From Solimonas marina (lineage in GTDB: Bacteria; Pseudomonadota; Gammaproteobacteria; Nevskiales; Nevskiaceae): DNA of 64,000 nt. Location of the stretch: the NCBI RefSeq assembly GCF_012241385.1, contig NZ_JAAVXB010000002.1, positions 591,835 through 655,834 on the forward strand, read 5' to 3'. How positions within the stretch are numbered: the first letter of the stretch is position 1; each line of letters opens with the position of its first letter. The notes under the pieces are model-generated. The model saw nothing but the letters and a program-made list of their open reading frames with translations. It did not search any database and was not told where the DNA came from. The translations under genes were made by a program, and so were the position numbers. This document shows, piece by piece, positions 55,900 to 64,000 of the stretch.

Positions 55900-57441
55900 A
55901 TGAAGAAAGCGCTCGTTTCGGCGGCAGTATTAATTCTTATTTCCTATCACATGATGGCTGAAGCGGCATCTGTCTCTTATGCGGATAGCGATTTAATTAG
56001 CGAAGGTACGGGAAATAAAAACATAGTAATTTGCGGTGAAAAGTCGACCGAAATTTTGCGGGTGGAAATAAGCTATTTTAATGCCGCTCTGCAAGAAGAA
56101 GGAATGGGGATTAAAAAAATAAAACCCAAAAAGAGTGGCTGTGGAATATTGCTCTCGCTCCCGTTCGAAAACTTTGGATACTATAAGACCCGCATATTCA
56201 CCGCTTCAAGTAGTATTGATGCCGCTTTGGTTGTCTTGCCGAAACTTGAGGAAGCGGCATTTTCCAAGGAATACTTTGTACAAACACATCTCAGGAAAAA
56301 TGGCAGAACTGACTATTTAATTAGCCTTGCAAGGCTTATAGGATTCTCAGGTATTCGAGATCAAATTATTTGGAACTCAGGCGACGAGCCGAAAGCGGAA
56401 AATATAAAGTCGGAATATATAGAAAAAGCGCACAGAGAAGGGCTTAAGGTTCTTGCCACCATCACTCCTGCAGCTTCCGGAGGGTGCAGGAATAGCTGGG
56501 GCCCGAGTTGTCAGGAAAAAGCGGGCCTGCTTTCGGATTTTCTTGAGGAGGCGGTGAAAAAATATAAGAATGAGGTTTATGCCTGGGAAATTCTTAATGA
56601 GCCACAAAATATAAAAGGCATGACCATCTCGGATTATTTGAGTGTTCTGAGAATAGTCGCTGATCGGGCGAGACAGTTACAAACGGGTAATGTAAGTCTG
56701 ATAGGATGCGGTGGTGGGTGGGTGGCAGGGGGCGTTTTAGGTGATTGTATTGATGCCATTCAAAAGAAACGGGTGCCTGTAGACGCAGTTAGTATTCATC
56801 CGTATATGGGGTTCGAGTTGCCTGAAATTGGTTATCACCATAAGAAATACACTGATTCTAGCGACTATGTAAACGTAAAATCTTTGAGTGAAAGATTATT
56901 AAGGGTGAAGCAAGATGGTCTTAATTTATGGATATCTGAGATTGGCTGGCCATCCATATCAAAATATAAATCGGTGCCTAGCGGACTTTTTCAGGCAGTC
57001 GCGCTGAGCCACTTTTATTTGATGGAAAAAAAATACGATTTGGCAAGGCTAGTAAACTGGTATGACCTGCAGGATGATGGAAGGGACTTAAACAGTAAGG
57101 AGCAAAATTTTGGTCTAATCACCGCTGCGGTTTCGCCAAAGCCCTCCCTTGCTGCGTTGGCAGTTTTTCTCCGAATGATCGGTAGCAAGATTTGGGTGAA
57201 CGGTTCTGTTAGCTCGACAGGCGTTCATCTTGATGAATTTTATTCTCACGAGACGGGCGAGAAGGTATTCGCATATTGGAGAGAAGGGGCTGTGGCAGAA
57301 AAAGCTAATGAGCGTATCGATGTTCCTGCTGGGAAATATATTAAATATGATTGGGACGGTCGACGTTCTGAGCTATATGTTAATGGGAAATTATCCCAGG
57401 AGGTCGGGCCGCTGCCGGTTTATCTGGTGCGTGTTAATTGA
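55900..57441 (+). CDS. Secreted clan GH-A glycoside hydrolase, PslG/GH5/GH39-like
   Basis: A 513-aa exported enzyme. The signal peptide spans about residues 1-22 (LVSAAVLILISYHMMAEA, cut before ASV). The TIM-barrel acid/base glutamate lies in WEILNEPQN near 229-232 and the nucleophile in ISEIGWPS near 347. A beta-rich C-terminal part follows. Glycosidases of this type in exopolysaccharide loci (for example PslG) trim or release the polymer in the periplasm. The gene is AT-rich like wzy before it, 33 bases away. The exact GH family is uncertain. Its end overlaps the convergent glycosyltransferase gene by 8 bases. Confidence 0.75.
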   Translation: MKKALVSAAVLILISYHMMAEAASVSYADSDLISEGTGNKNIVICGEKSTEILRVEISYFNAALQEEGMGIKKIKPKKSGCGILLSLPFENFGYYKTRIFTASSSIDAALVVLPKLEEAAFSKEYFVQTHLRKNGRTDYLISLARLIGFSGIRDQIIWNSGDEPKAENIKSEYIEKAHREGLKVLATITPAASGGCRNSWGPSCQEKAGLLSDFLEEAVKKYKNEVYAWEILNEPQNIKGMTISDYLSVLRIVADRARQLQTGNVSLIGCGGGWVAGGVLGDCIDAIQKKRVPVDAVSIHPYMGFELPEIGYHHKKYTDSSDYVNVKSLSERLLRVKQDGLNLWISEIGWPSISKYKSVPSGLFQAVALSHFYLMEKKYDLARLVNWYDLQDDGRDLNSKEQNFGLITAAVSPKPSLAALAVFLRMIGSKIWVNGSVSSTGVHLDEFYSHETGEKVFAYWREGAVAEKANERIDVPAGKYIKYDWDGRRSELYVNGKLSQEVGPLPVYLVRVN

Positions 57442-58429
57442 TCACGCTTAGTTCTTTTTTTATTCTGCCTGCGACATTGTCCCAGGAATATTTTCTTGCT
57501 CTGTCGTGCCCAAGGGACTGAAGCTCCTTTCTTCGTGCTGGTGAATTTAGAATTACTTTTAAACTACTTACTAACGTCCATGGCTGATCCGGTAGAATAA
57601 GAGCTCCGGCCCCCCCCACTATTTCGCCCAGCGCCGTTGTGTTCGAGGCAATGACTGGGCACCCTACTGCCATAGCTTCAACAGCGGGCAGCCCGAAGCC
57701 TTCGTAGCGCGAAGGAAATACAAGCACCGCGGCTCGGCAGTAATAATCTCGTAGCTGCTCTTCGCTTAGTTTTCCCGTGAACTGGATGCGAGGGGCAACA
57801 TTAAGCCTTACGGCTTCGCGCAGCAATTCGTCAGACGGGGAGCCACTGAAAATCAGTTGCAATCGCGGATATTCTTGTAGTGCAGCCAGCGCTGCGATAG
57901 CCATCTTTTCATTTTTGTGCTTTTTGCGATTTCCCACACAAAAAAGGAAGCCATCGTCCGCAGGGCGAGAGACGTCATTCTGTTCCCCTTGCAGAAAAAT
58001 TTCCGACACACCATTGCCGACGCAGATTACCTGATCTTCCGAGGTGCCGGCCCAGTCGATGATTCGCCGGCGCGAAAATTCGGAAACAGTGAGTACCTTT
58101 GCCGCTTTGCGACAGGCACGACGGAGAATGAGGCGGTAATAAAGGCGTTTCCGCCAATCGGAGTTATCGGGAAGGTCTAAGTGGTTTAGATCATGTACTG
58201 TCAGCACGTATCTATTCAGTGAAAAGAATGGCGCATTGTAGCCAGGAGATATGGCAAGGCTATCAGGCTGTCGCAGCATAAACCAAGTCATGCGAAGAAC
58301 ATCGGCAGGAGCAGCTGGATTGCCCGTTAATGGCATGTCGATTAGCTCCGGCAGACGCTGTTTAACTTCGCGACAAAAGCGGCCAATTCCCGTTGCATCG
58401 TCCCAACGTTGGTCGAAGAAAATTGTCAT
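57434..58429 (-). CDS. Glycosyltransferase family 4 protein (first)
   Basis: A 331-aa retaining GT-B glycosyltransferase. The GT4 signature E-x7-E is in PSRYEGFGLPAVEAM near 243-257, and the phosphate-binding FCVGNRKKHKN near 164-174. It adds a sugar to the lipid-linked unit at the cytoplasmic face; donor and acceptor are unknown. It is the last gene of the reverse block, 37 bases after the acetyltransferase gene. Confidence 0.88.
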   Translation of the reverse strand: MTIFFDQRWDDATGIGRFCREVKQRLPELIDMPLTGNPAAPADVLRMTWFMLRQPDSLAISPGYNAPFFSLNRYVLTVHDLNHLDLPDNSDWRKRLYYRLILRRACRKAAKVLTVSEFSRRRIIDWAGTSEDQVICVGNGVSEIFLQGEQNDVSRPADDGFLFCVGNRKKHKNEKMAIAALAALQEYPRLQLIFSGSPSDELLREAVRLNVAPRIQFTGKLSEEQLRDYYCRAAVLVFPSRYEGFGLPAVEAMAVGCPVIASNTTALGEIVGGAGALILPDQPWTLVSSLKVILNSPARRKELQSLGHDRARKYSWDNVAGRIKKELSVIN

Positions 58430-58466
58430 CTAATTTTTGCGAGTTATATAGGTTTGGTATCATCCA

Positions 58467-58955
58467 TCAGCGCCGGTGAAGACCTACAGCGCGCTGCCCT
58501 GGGTTTACGTCGGACAAGACGAGTGCCATAGCGCCGACAGTTGCGCTATGGCCGAGAGTTACCGCGCCCAAAATAACCGCTCCCGTTCCCACGTAGGCGT
58601 TGTCCTCCACGATAGGGTAACCAGAGTGCCCATGCTCTCTGTTGCCTAGCGTCACGTTATGGAACAAGGTGACATTGCGCCCAATTTGCACTTTTCGGTG
58701 CACGATAATAAGAAATGGATGCGGTAGGCGCAGTGTGAGAATGGCATCGGATGAGATGAACGAGTCAGGGTGTATTTCGCAATGGTAAATAGCCTGGTTG
58801 ATAAGTTTCCGTAATATCTTGAACGGAAATGAAATGGGGAATACTTTTTCGCCGTAGAGGATTGAAAGAATAATCCGGGCGTGAAAGCCTTTAAGTCTCA
58901 TTGCTGAGATGAATTTACTCACAGGATTCCCTGAAAGGCTGGCGGTCGATGTCAT
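58467..58955 (-). CDS. Hexapeptide-repeat acyltransferase, serine acetyltransferase-like (3' end possibly frameshifted)
   Basis: A 162-aa left-handed beta-helix acyltransferase with the repeats IGRNVTLFHNVTLGN, VEDNAYVGTGAVILG and LGHSATVGAMALVLSDV. Such proteins O-acetylate sugars in exopolysaccharide loci. Family members end with a G-x-PA segment; here the frame ends GLHRR, while another frame over the same bases reads SSPALMDDTKPI before a stop (about 58440). A small indel near 58482 may therefore have changed the last residues. It overlaps the upstream glycosyltransferase gene by four bases. Confidence 0.8.
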   Translation of the reverse strand: MTSTASLSGNPVSKFISAMRLKGFHARIILSILYGEKVFPISFPFKILRKLINQAIYHCEIHPDSFISSDAILTLRLPHPFLIIVHRKVQIGRNVTLFHNVTLGNREHGHSGYPIVEDNAYVGTGAVILGAVTLGHSATVGAMALVLSDVNPGQRAVGLHRR

Positions 58956-60133
58956 TCAACGAGCTCTTGAAACACTCGCTGATAGCTTTGAGACACGGCG
59001 TCAATCGTGAATAGCGCTGCATGCTTAAGGCACAGCCGCGACATCACCGGGAAATCCATGGCGGCAATCCTTTTAATTCCATCAGAGAGCGATTTGGAGG
59101 AGTGAGTGCTTGTGAGTTCAAATTGAACTCCGGTTTCACCTTCCCATACCACGTCGGCGAGGCCTCCGATGCGTGAGGCGACAACTGGGACCCCGTGAGC
59201 ATAGGCTTCGAGTACCACGCGGCCCAGCGGCTCGGCCCACGTGGACGGTACGATAAGAATGTCGATCATACTGAAAAAATCTGTGGGGCTTTTCCGTCCC
59301 AAGAACTCCACATTGGCCGGCGGGCTGTTTTTTAGATGAGATACGTATTCTGGATTGCCGGAGCCGGCAATCAACAGACGCGAGGTGGGGAACTGACGTA
59401 TTGCATCGAGTAGCACTCCTAGGCCTTTGGATGGATCAAGCCGGCCGATATATCCGTAGGTCGGTTGAGTGCCGGCGACGAACGCGGATCTAGGCGCAGC
59501 AGCCGGCATCTCGACCGAGTTGAAGATCACACTCGTGCTTGCGGTTGGGAAATAACCGTTGCGGCGATGAATATCGACCACGTACTGGCTGATGCCTACA
59601 AAATGGGCGACGTGTGATGACCTCAGTTTTTTTACGAGCGACCATGCCCTGGCCGTGAATCCGGCTTCATTTTGGATGGTGCCGTTCGTAAATAGTGTCG
59701 AGTTCGGGTGTAGCAGGTAGTAGTCGCGCGCGGTGTGCACCAGAGGGATCTTTCGATGCTTGGCAGCTTTCCAAGCAGAGACGGAGAAGCCGGAGAGATT
59801 GTTGGTGTGGACAATGTCCGGTGAGATGGCGCTCAGCACTTCATTGATGTCTCGCGCTGCCGTGCGATTGTATATGTCGCTCAGGTGCCAGCGGAGACGC
59901 TCAGTCTGTGTGGCCTTGGTATCTCCAAACGGCCAGTAAATATTGCGGAGCGGTAAGCGCCACACAGACACTCCGTCTCGTTCCTCCTGCGTAATGCGGT
60001 CAGACTCATGCAGTGTGACGACGGAAACATCGTCGCCGTGCCGGACAAGTCCGCGTGCCAACATCTCGACGGAAAGCTCCGCCCCTCCTTTCTGATAAGG
60101 GGCATAGAGGTTGTTTAGGATGGCGATCTTCAT
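58952..60133 (-). CDS. Glycosyltransferase family 4 protein (second)
   Basis: A 393-aa GT-B glycosyltransferase. The N-terminus has LYAPYQKGGAELSVEMLA, usual for GT4 donors sites, then GYIGRLDPSKGL near 233 and the E-x7-E motif in STWAEPLGRVVLEAYAHG near 290. Its 3' end overlaps the acetyltransferase gene (ATGA), so the two are coupled. The gene is more GC-rich than the flippase gene upstream. Confidence 0.9.
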   Translation of the reverse strand: MKIAILNNLYAPYQKGGAELSVEMLARGLVRHGDDVSVVTLHESDRITQEERDGVSVWRLPLRNIYWPFGDTKATQTERLRWHLSDIYNRTAARDINEVLSAISPDIVHTNNLSGFSVSAWKAAKHRKIPLVHTARDYYLLHPNSTLFTNGTIQNEAGFTARAWSLVKKLRSSHVAHFVGISQYVVDIHRRNGYFPTASTSVIFNSVEMPAAAPRSAFVAGTQPTYGYIGRLDPSKGLGVLLDAIRQFPTSRLLIAGSGNPEYVSHLKNSPPANVEFLGRKSPTDFFSMIDILIVPSTWAEPLGRVVLEAYAHGVPVVASRIGGLADVVWEGETGVQFELTSTHSSKSLSDGIKRIAAMDFPVMSRLCLKHAALFTIDAVSQSYQRVFQELVE

Positions 60134-60458
60134 GTCGCTAGAGGGGCCGTGCGGGAGGTTTGTGTTGATAAGGCCATAATTTTCGGATTAGCTGATTTTT
60201 GCTTGGCCCTGCGGGCGGATCTTTGCGGTACTTGATCTACAGTGACCACTTAATTTTTGTGGCCATGGAAAGTTCTACGGGCGGTCAACGCCGCGCATTC
60301 GGCGAATGATTCATTTTATCTCTTGGCGGGCACACCTTGGGGTCTCCTTGCGGGGTTTGTCGCGACGAACGTTAGAGGTGCACCTTGCGAATAATGGACG
60401 TAGATTGTCGACGTTTCCTTGTTTTGAGTAATGAATCGCTCCGGCAAACGAGAAGGTA
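60134..60458. other. 325-base gap without a recognisable gene
   Basis: No coding frame of note is seen. The stretch lies upstream of the second GT4 gene and likely holds its promoter. Base composition changes across it, from moderately GC-rich next to the GT4 gene to AT-rich at the flippase gene, so it may be a module junction. Confidence 0.45.
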
Positions 60459-61772
60459 TTAGAAAGAAAAGTTCATTGCTGAAATAGAAGCAAGGATAGA
60501 TGTGGTGATAATGAATGGCCAGACGCTTTTTAAGAATAAAATATAATTACCTTCGAGTATATTTTTATGCATTATATAGTAGATTTGGAGAAAATTTACG
60601 TGAAATGAAAAAAATAAGCTCCAGCAAAGCGCTTCTAAACTTCCTTTCCATATACCAAAGGTTATGGCGGCCACATTAAATATAGTCCATGTGATGCCAG
60701 TAGAAAACATCAGATCAGTGCGGTTAAATGCTTGGAAAAAACTGCCGCTAGTGGAAAGTATTGTTTGCACTGGAATTATGAGTGCTAGTAATTTTACGAT
60801 GGGGACAACGGATAGCCATTGATTTCCGAAGGCAATTAGTACAATGTATTTCGCAAAAAAATATACACCGACTGCGGCTAGAGATCCTGCGACAGAAAGC
60901 TTGAAAGCTAAATCACGATGCAGTCGACTCACTGTATTTTTATCATGAATGATGCCTCGCAATGCAGGCTGTATCGCCGGAGTCATTGCGAAGGTCAGAA
61001 TTAGTAGAGGGTAGCGCATAAGTCTGTATGATCTATCGTAAACGCCAAGCATGTTCGCCCCCAAATATTTTCCTACTAATATGCTGTCTAAGTTTCTTGA
61101 AAAGTAGTTTACAAAATTGAAACCTAGTTGAAATCCTGTGGTGTTGAGTAGTGGCTTGATGGCTGAGAAATGAGCCCCGGGAATAGGGCGGCCGAATTCG
61201 GTTTCTTTGCTGTAGTACCAATTCGTCAAGAAATTTAGAGCAGCTTTACTGGGAAAATATAGTGCATAGGCATGGAGCGCTGGCAGGTAGAAATAGGCAG
61301 TTAGTGTCGAGCCCAACGAGCCGATCTCGGCGATAATTCCGGCTTGTGCGATCCGCTTGAAATATTGCTGGCGTTGTAATTGCGCAAGCGGTAGTACGGC
61401 GGCGGTGTTGGCGAAGAGGGCAAAGGCGACATAGGGTACGATTTGGCGAACTTGTGGCATGTTGTAGAAGTGGGCAAGCGCTGGCGCCAAGAGCTGCATC
61501 GTTATGGCTAGTGCTCCAGCGATTAACAAGCTTAAGCCAAAGATGCCATTGCGGTTTCTAACTTCTAAATCTTGCAAATTAATAATTGTGGGGCTAAGTC
61601 CGCCCTCTGCAACCATTTGGAATAAAGTAACTATCGTTAGCGTGGCGGCAACGACTCCGAATATTTCAGGGTTAAATAGTCGAGTAAGGACCATCAAAGA
61701 AATTGCATTGCATGCATAAACGACATAGCGAGATAGCATGCTCTTTCCGATGGCGCTGTAAAGATTTGTCAT
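60459..61772 (-). CDS. Wzx-type polysaccharide flippase (second copy)
   Basis: A 437-aa MOP/PST-family exporter, AT-rich in codon use. It keeps family landmarks such as LMVLTRLFNPEIFGVVAATLT and FNFVNYFSRNLDSILVGKYLG, the same central motif as in the first flippase (50196). It is shorter at the C-terminus by about 60 residues, ending in a hydrophobic helix. Two flippases in one locus suggest two different repeat units or a hybrid locus. Confidence 0.9.
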   Translation of the reverse strand: MTNLYSAIGKSMLSRYVVYACNAISLMVLTRLFNPEIFGVVAATLTIVTLFQMVAEGGLSPTIINLQDLEVRNRNGIFGLSLLIAGALAITMQLLAPALAHFYNMPQVRQIVPYVAFALFANTAAVLPLAQLQRQQYFKRIAQAGIIAEIGSLGSTLTAYFYLPALHAYALYFPSKAALNFLTNWYYSKETEFGRPIPGAHFSAIKPLLNTTGFQLGFNFVNYFSRNLDSILVGKYLGANMLGVYDRSYRLMRYPLLILTFAMTPAIQPALRGIIHDKNTVSRLHRDLAFKLSVAGSLAAVGVYFFAKYIVLIAFGNQWLSVVPIVKLLALIIPVQTILSTSGSFFQAFNRTDLMFSTGITWTIFNVAAITFGIWKGSLEALCWSLFFSFHVNFLQIYYIMHKNILEGNYILFLKSVWPFIITTSILASISAMNFSF

Positions 61773-61788
61773 CCTTGGTTATTTTTAA

Positions 61789-62346
61789 TTAGAATGCCCA
61801 TGGCATTTTCTGTGGATTTTCTACGGATCGTATGAACTTTGCAGGGACGCCTGCTACAACTGAATAGGGCGCGACATCTTTAGTTACGACGGAGTTCGCG
61901 CCAATAACCGAATGGTGGCCAATGGTTATGGGGCCAAGAATGACTGCGCCAGCACCTATTGAGCAGAAGCTCTCGATTTTTGGATGAATTCGCCTATCAT
62001 CCAGTGGGCGAATTTTTCCTGCGCCTAGAGTCACTCCGTGACGGATTATCACATTATCCCCAATGATAGAGCTAAAACCGATCACGGCTCCCATTCCATG
62101 ACTAAAAATAGTTTTTTCGGAGACGATGGCGCCGGGCTCAATTTCGATTCCTGTGAGGAACCTTGAAAATTGACTGACAAATAGTGCCAATCGTTTCATT
62201 TTTGCATTGTGGAAAAATGTGGTAATCTTATGCAATGTGAGAGCTTTGTCTCCTGGAAACATAACCAATCTGTAGGATTTTTTTGCAAAAATTCTTGTGA
62301 GGGATCGCAGTTTTTTTTTATTTATAATCACGAATATTATCTCCAA
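61789..62346 (-). CDS. Hexapeptide-repeat acetyltransferase, serine O-acetyltransferase-like
   Basis: A 185-aa left-handed beta-helix acetyltransferase. Repeats include IEPGAIVSEKTIFSHGMGAVIG, and the catalytic histidine is probably in IIRHGVTLGAG. It ends with the normal SVVAGVPAKFIRS segment, unlike the other acetyltransferase at 58467. The AT-rich gene starts 16 bases after... the flippase side in the same reverse block and likely decorates the polysaccharide with acetyl groups. Confidence 0.88.
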   Translation of the reverse strand: MEIIFVIINKKKLRSLTRIFAKKSYRLVMFPGDKALTLHKITTFFHNAKMKRLALFVSQFSRFLTGIEIEPGAIVSEKTIFSHGMGAVIGFSSIIGDNVIIRHGVTLGAGKIRPLDDRRIHPKIESFCSIGAGAVILGPITIGHHSVIGANSVVTKDVAPYSVVAGVPAKFIRSVENPQKMPWAF

Positions 62347-62499
62347 AAGGCATGGCGATGGCTGGTGCTGGGAGCATAAAGGTTTTTCGGCTGTGCTGTT
62401 TCCCGAGATGATGCCTTGGGGGTTCTTCGCGCGTGCGCCGCGCGTCGCTACGCGAGCCGTGGCTGTCTAGCATCTATGCAAGCCTCCGGGATGTGACAG

Positions 62500-63642
62500 C
62501 TAGTCAGAGCTTGGGTTAATGCTTCGAGTAGCGATCGCCTCATTAATTGCGTTTATTAGGTTATGTTTGAAAGCGGAAATTGAGAAGCGTTCAGCATTCC
62601 GCCGGCAATTTTCAGGGAGAAAACTAAGGCGCTTCGCATCAAAAGCCTCTATAGCCGCTGCAAGGGATTCGGCCGTCTGCTCTTCGAAGAGCACGCCGGT
62701 TGGGTTTTGCTCTCCAGTCACAACCGTTTCGACAGCTCCGCCTCGGCCGAATGCGATGACGGGAGTGCCGCATGCCTGAGCTTCAACAGGGACAATGCCG
62801 AAATCTTCTTCAGCCGCAAATACGAAGGCACGAGCGTCCTGCATGTGCTGTCGCAATACATCGAATGGTTGATATCCCAGAATATGAATATTCTTGCCCG
62901 CTTTGCTCTTGACGTTTTCCATTTCTGGGCCGTCACCAATGACAACGAGTTGTTTGTCAGGAAGAAGGGAGAAAGCTTCTATAATCATGGGAATCTTCTT
63001 ATACGGCACCATCCGTGATGCTGTTAGAAAGTAATCCTTCTTGTTTTTTTCTATAGTGAAATTGTCTGTGTCAACCGGCGGGTATATAACGGAACTTTTT
63101 CGGCCATAAAACTTTTTTACGCGCCGACTAATGAATTTTGAATTACTGACAAAGACGTCGACGCCATGTGCTGAGCGAATGTCCCATATTCTAATTTTAT
63201 GAAGTATAAATCGAGCCAGTATGCTCATCACGCCCTTTTCGAGGTGTGATTCCTTTAGATACTGATGCTGTAAGTCCCAGGCATAGCGGATCGGGGAGTG
63301 GATATAACAGACATGCGTTTGATCCGGTCCCGTGATGACGCCCTTTGCAACTGCGTGCGAACTGGAAATGACGACGTCGTAGCCGGAGAGGTCAAGCTGC
63401 TCAATTGCAATCGGCATCAACGGCAAATATGTCCTGTATTTTGTCTTGGCCCAGGGCAGCCGCTGGATGAAAGTAGTCTTTGCGTGTTTACCCCCAAGCT
63501 TTGCCCTCGCGGCGTCGTCAAGGAAATCAATGACAGAGAACAAATCCGCTTGCGGGTAACACGCAAGAATTTGTTCTAGTACTTTCTCCGCTCCGGCGTA
63601 AGTCACAAGCCAGTCGTGTACAACGGCAACTTTTAAAGTCAT
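62500..63642 (-). CDS. Glycosyltransferase family 4 protein (third), WbaZ-like
   Basis: A 380-aa GT-B glycosyltransferase. The N-terminus VVHDWLVTYAGAEKVLEQIL is typical of a GT4 subgroup that includes mannosyl- and rhamnosyltransferases of O-antigen loci. Donor-binding segments are LTASRMVPYKKIPMII near 206 and the E-x7-E motif in EEDFGIVPVEAQACG near 287. A 153-base gap without a gene separates it from the acetyltransferase downstream. Sugar specificity is not readable. Confidence 0.9.
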   Translation of the reverse strand: MTLKVAVVHDWLVTYAGAEKVLEQILACYPQADLFSVIDFLDDAARAKLGGKHAKTTFIQRLPWAKTKYRTYLPLMPIAIEQLDLSGYDVVISSSHAVAKGVITGPDQTHVCYIHSPIRYAWDLQHQYLKESHLEKGVMSILARFILHKIRIWDIRSAHGVDVFVSNSKFISRRVKKFYGRKSSVIYPPVDTDNFTIEKNKKDYFLTASRMVPYKKIPMIIEAFSLLPDKQLVVIGDGPEMENVKSKAGKNIHILGYQPFDVLRQHMQDARAFVFAAEEDFGIVPVEAQACGTPVIAFGRGGAVETVVTGEQNPTGVLFEEQTAESLAAAIEAFDAKRLSFLPENCRRNAERFSISAFKHNLINAINEAIATRSINPSSD

Positions 63643-63678
63643 TGCTTCAGTTAAAAGTGAGCTGGAACTAATGAGCGT

Positions 63679-63921
63679 TCAACGTCCGTAAATATCCTCA
63701 AACCGCACGATGTCATCCTCACCAAGATAGCTGCCGGTTTGCACCTCGATAAGCTCAAGTGGCATTTTTCCGGGATTGTCAAGCCGATGTTTATGCCCGA
63801 GTGGGATATACGTCGACTCGTCTTCGGACATCAAGAAAACCTTGTCCTCACACGTCACGCGTGCAGTGCCGGACACCACAATCCAGTGCTCGGCGCGGTG
63901 GTGGTGCATTTGCAGCGACAG
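63679..63921 (-). pseudogene. 3' remnant of mannose-1-phosphate guanylyltransferase/mannose-6-phosphate isomerase
   Basis: The frame gives the last 81 residues of the ManC/AlgA/XanB family, from [20 protein letters not shown] to [13 protein letters not shown], almost perfectly conserved. In the family this cupin part follows about 400 residues of guanylyltransferase; here a TAG stop (63922-63924) directly precedes LSLQ, and a different frame ends at 63931. It could be translated from ATG 63909 as a small cupin, but loss of the upstream gene is the simpler reading. GDP-mannose for the locus would then need another gene. Confidence 0.75.
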
Positions 63922-63930
63922 CTAGCGGTC

Positions 63931-64000
63931 TCAAGAATCAAGAGCAACACGTTTTGCGTAATCGGCCATTTCCTGGGCCATGGCCTCTTCCGGGGTCTGC
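63931..64000 (-). CDS. 3' end of an unidentified gene running off the window
   Basis: The last 22 codons of a reverse-strand gene are present (PEEAMAQEMADYAKRVALDS then TGA). The protein end is helical and I do not recognise the family. Its stop lies 7 bases before the start of the ManC/AlgA remnant, so whatever replaced the front of that gene begins here. Confidence 0.4.
   Translation of the reverse strand, partial: QTPEEAMAQEMADYAKRVALDS

Noticed and set aside
60134..60458. Insertion-sequence remnant in the gap before the second flippase
   Set aside because: Short stretches looked like IS ends, but no inverted pair, target duplication or transposase fragment could be found.

Overview
The window is 64 kb of high-GC bacterial DNA. 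Gene content (queA, tgt, yajC, secD, secF, ggpPS-type osmolyte synthase, Wza/Wzc polysaccharide export) and G+C-rich codon use point to a gammaproteobacterium, perhaps of the Nevskiales/Xanthomonadales type; this placement is inference. I found no rRNA, tRNA, CRISPR array or complete insertion sequence.

Region 1 (1-23.2 kb) is a catabolic cluster of 14 co-directional genes followed by a convergent 901-aa MalT-like LuxR regulator. It starts with four genes matching the ATP-dependent acetophenone carboxylase layout (two HyuA-type subunits, a small two-CxxC zinc subunit and a HyuB-type subunit). Then come an SDR alcohol dehydrogenase, a 274-aa protein that may be the separate epsilon-type subunit, an HSL-type esterase, a DUF3237 protein, two paralogous acetoacetyl-CoA-synthetase-like ligases, two more SDRs, a saccharopine-dehydrogenase-fold protein, an acyl-CoA dehydrogenase and an SCP2-type thiolase. 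Together they suggest: ester hydrolysis, alcohol oxidation to a ketone, ketone carboxylation to a beta-keto acid, CoA activation and thiolysis. The substrate cannot be read from the sequence.

Region 2 (23.3-45.1 kb) is core genome. The genes that are usually one operon, queA-tgt-yajC-secD-secF, are here spread over about 22 kb. Unrelated genes sit between them: DUF2937, an MFS permease, a HAD-GT20 fusion for glucosylglycerol, a zinc metallopeptidase, a GIY-YIG nuclease, glutathione peroxidase, an acyl-CoA dehydrogenase, ugd and a DUF559 nuclease. Nearly every junction holds an array of long palindromic repeats, about 5 kb in nine arrays. There are two unrelated-looking repeat families (A and B) with the same architecture: outer inverted arms, each arm carrying its own hairpin. 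Each array has its own loop sequence, repeated with a unit of about 140-200 bp. One family A array abuts the stop codon of the DUF559 nuclease gene and one family B array lies about 10 bases from the stop codon of the GIY-YIG nuclease gene. I regard this nuclease-repeat pairing as the best candidate for an undescribed system.

Region 3 (45.1-64 kb) is an exopolysaccharide locus. A forward block holds a priming sugar transferase, Wza, Wzc, Wzx, a second Wzc, a Wzy-like polymerase and a secreted clan GH-A glycosidase. A reverse block holds three GT4 glycosyltransferases, two hexapeptide acetyltransferases, a second Wzx and a 3' remnant of a mannose-1-phosphate guanylyltransferase/isomerase. Several of these genes are clearly AT-richer than the rest, suggesting lateral acquisition. 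Upstream there are a sigma-54-like promoter, a 12-bp palindrome, a direct repeat spaced by two helical turns and a possible 40-codon membrane-peptide gene. None of the long palindromic repeats occur in regions 1 or 3.
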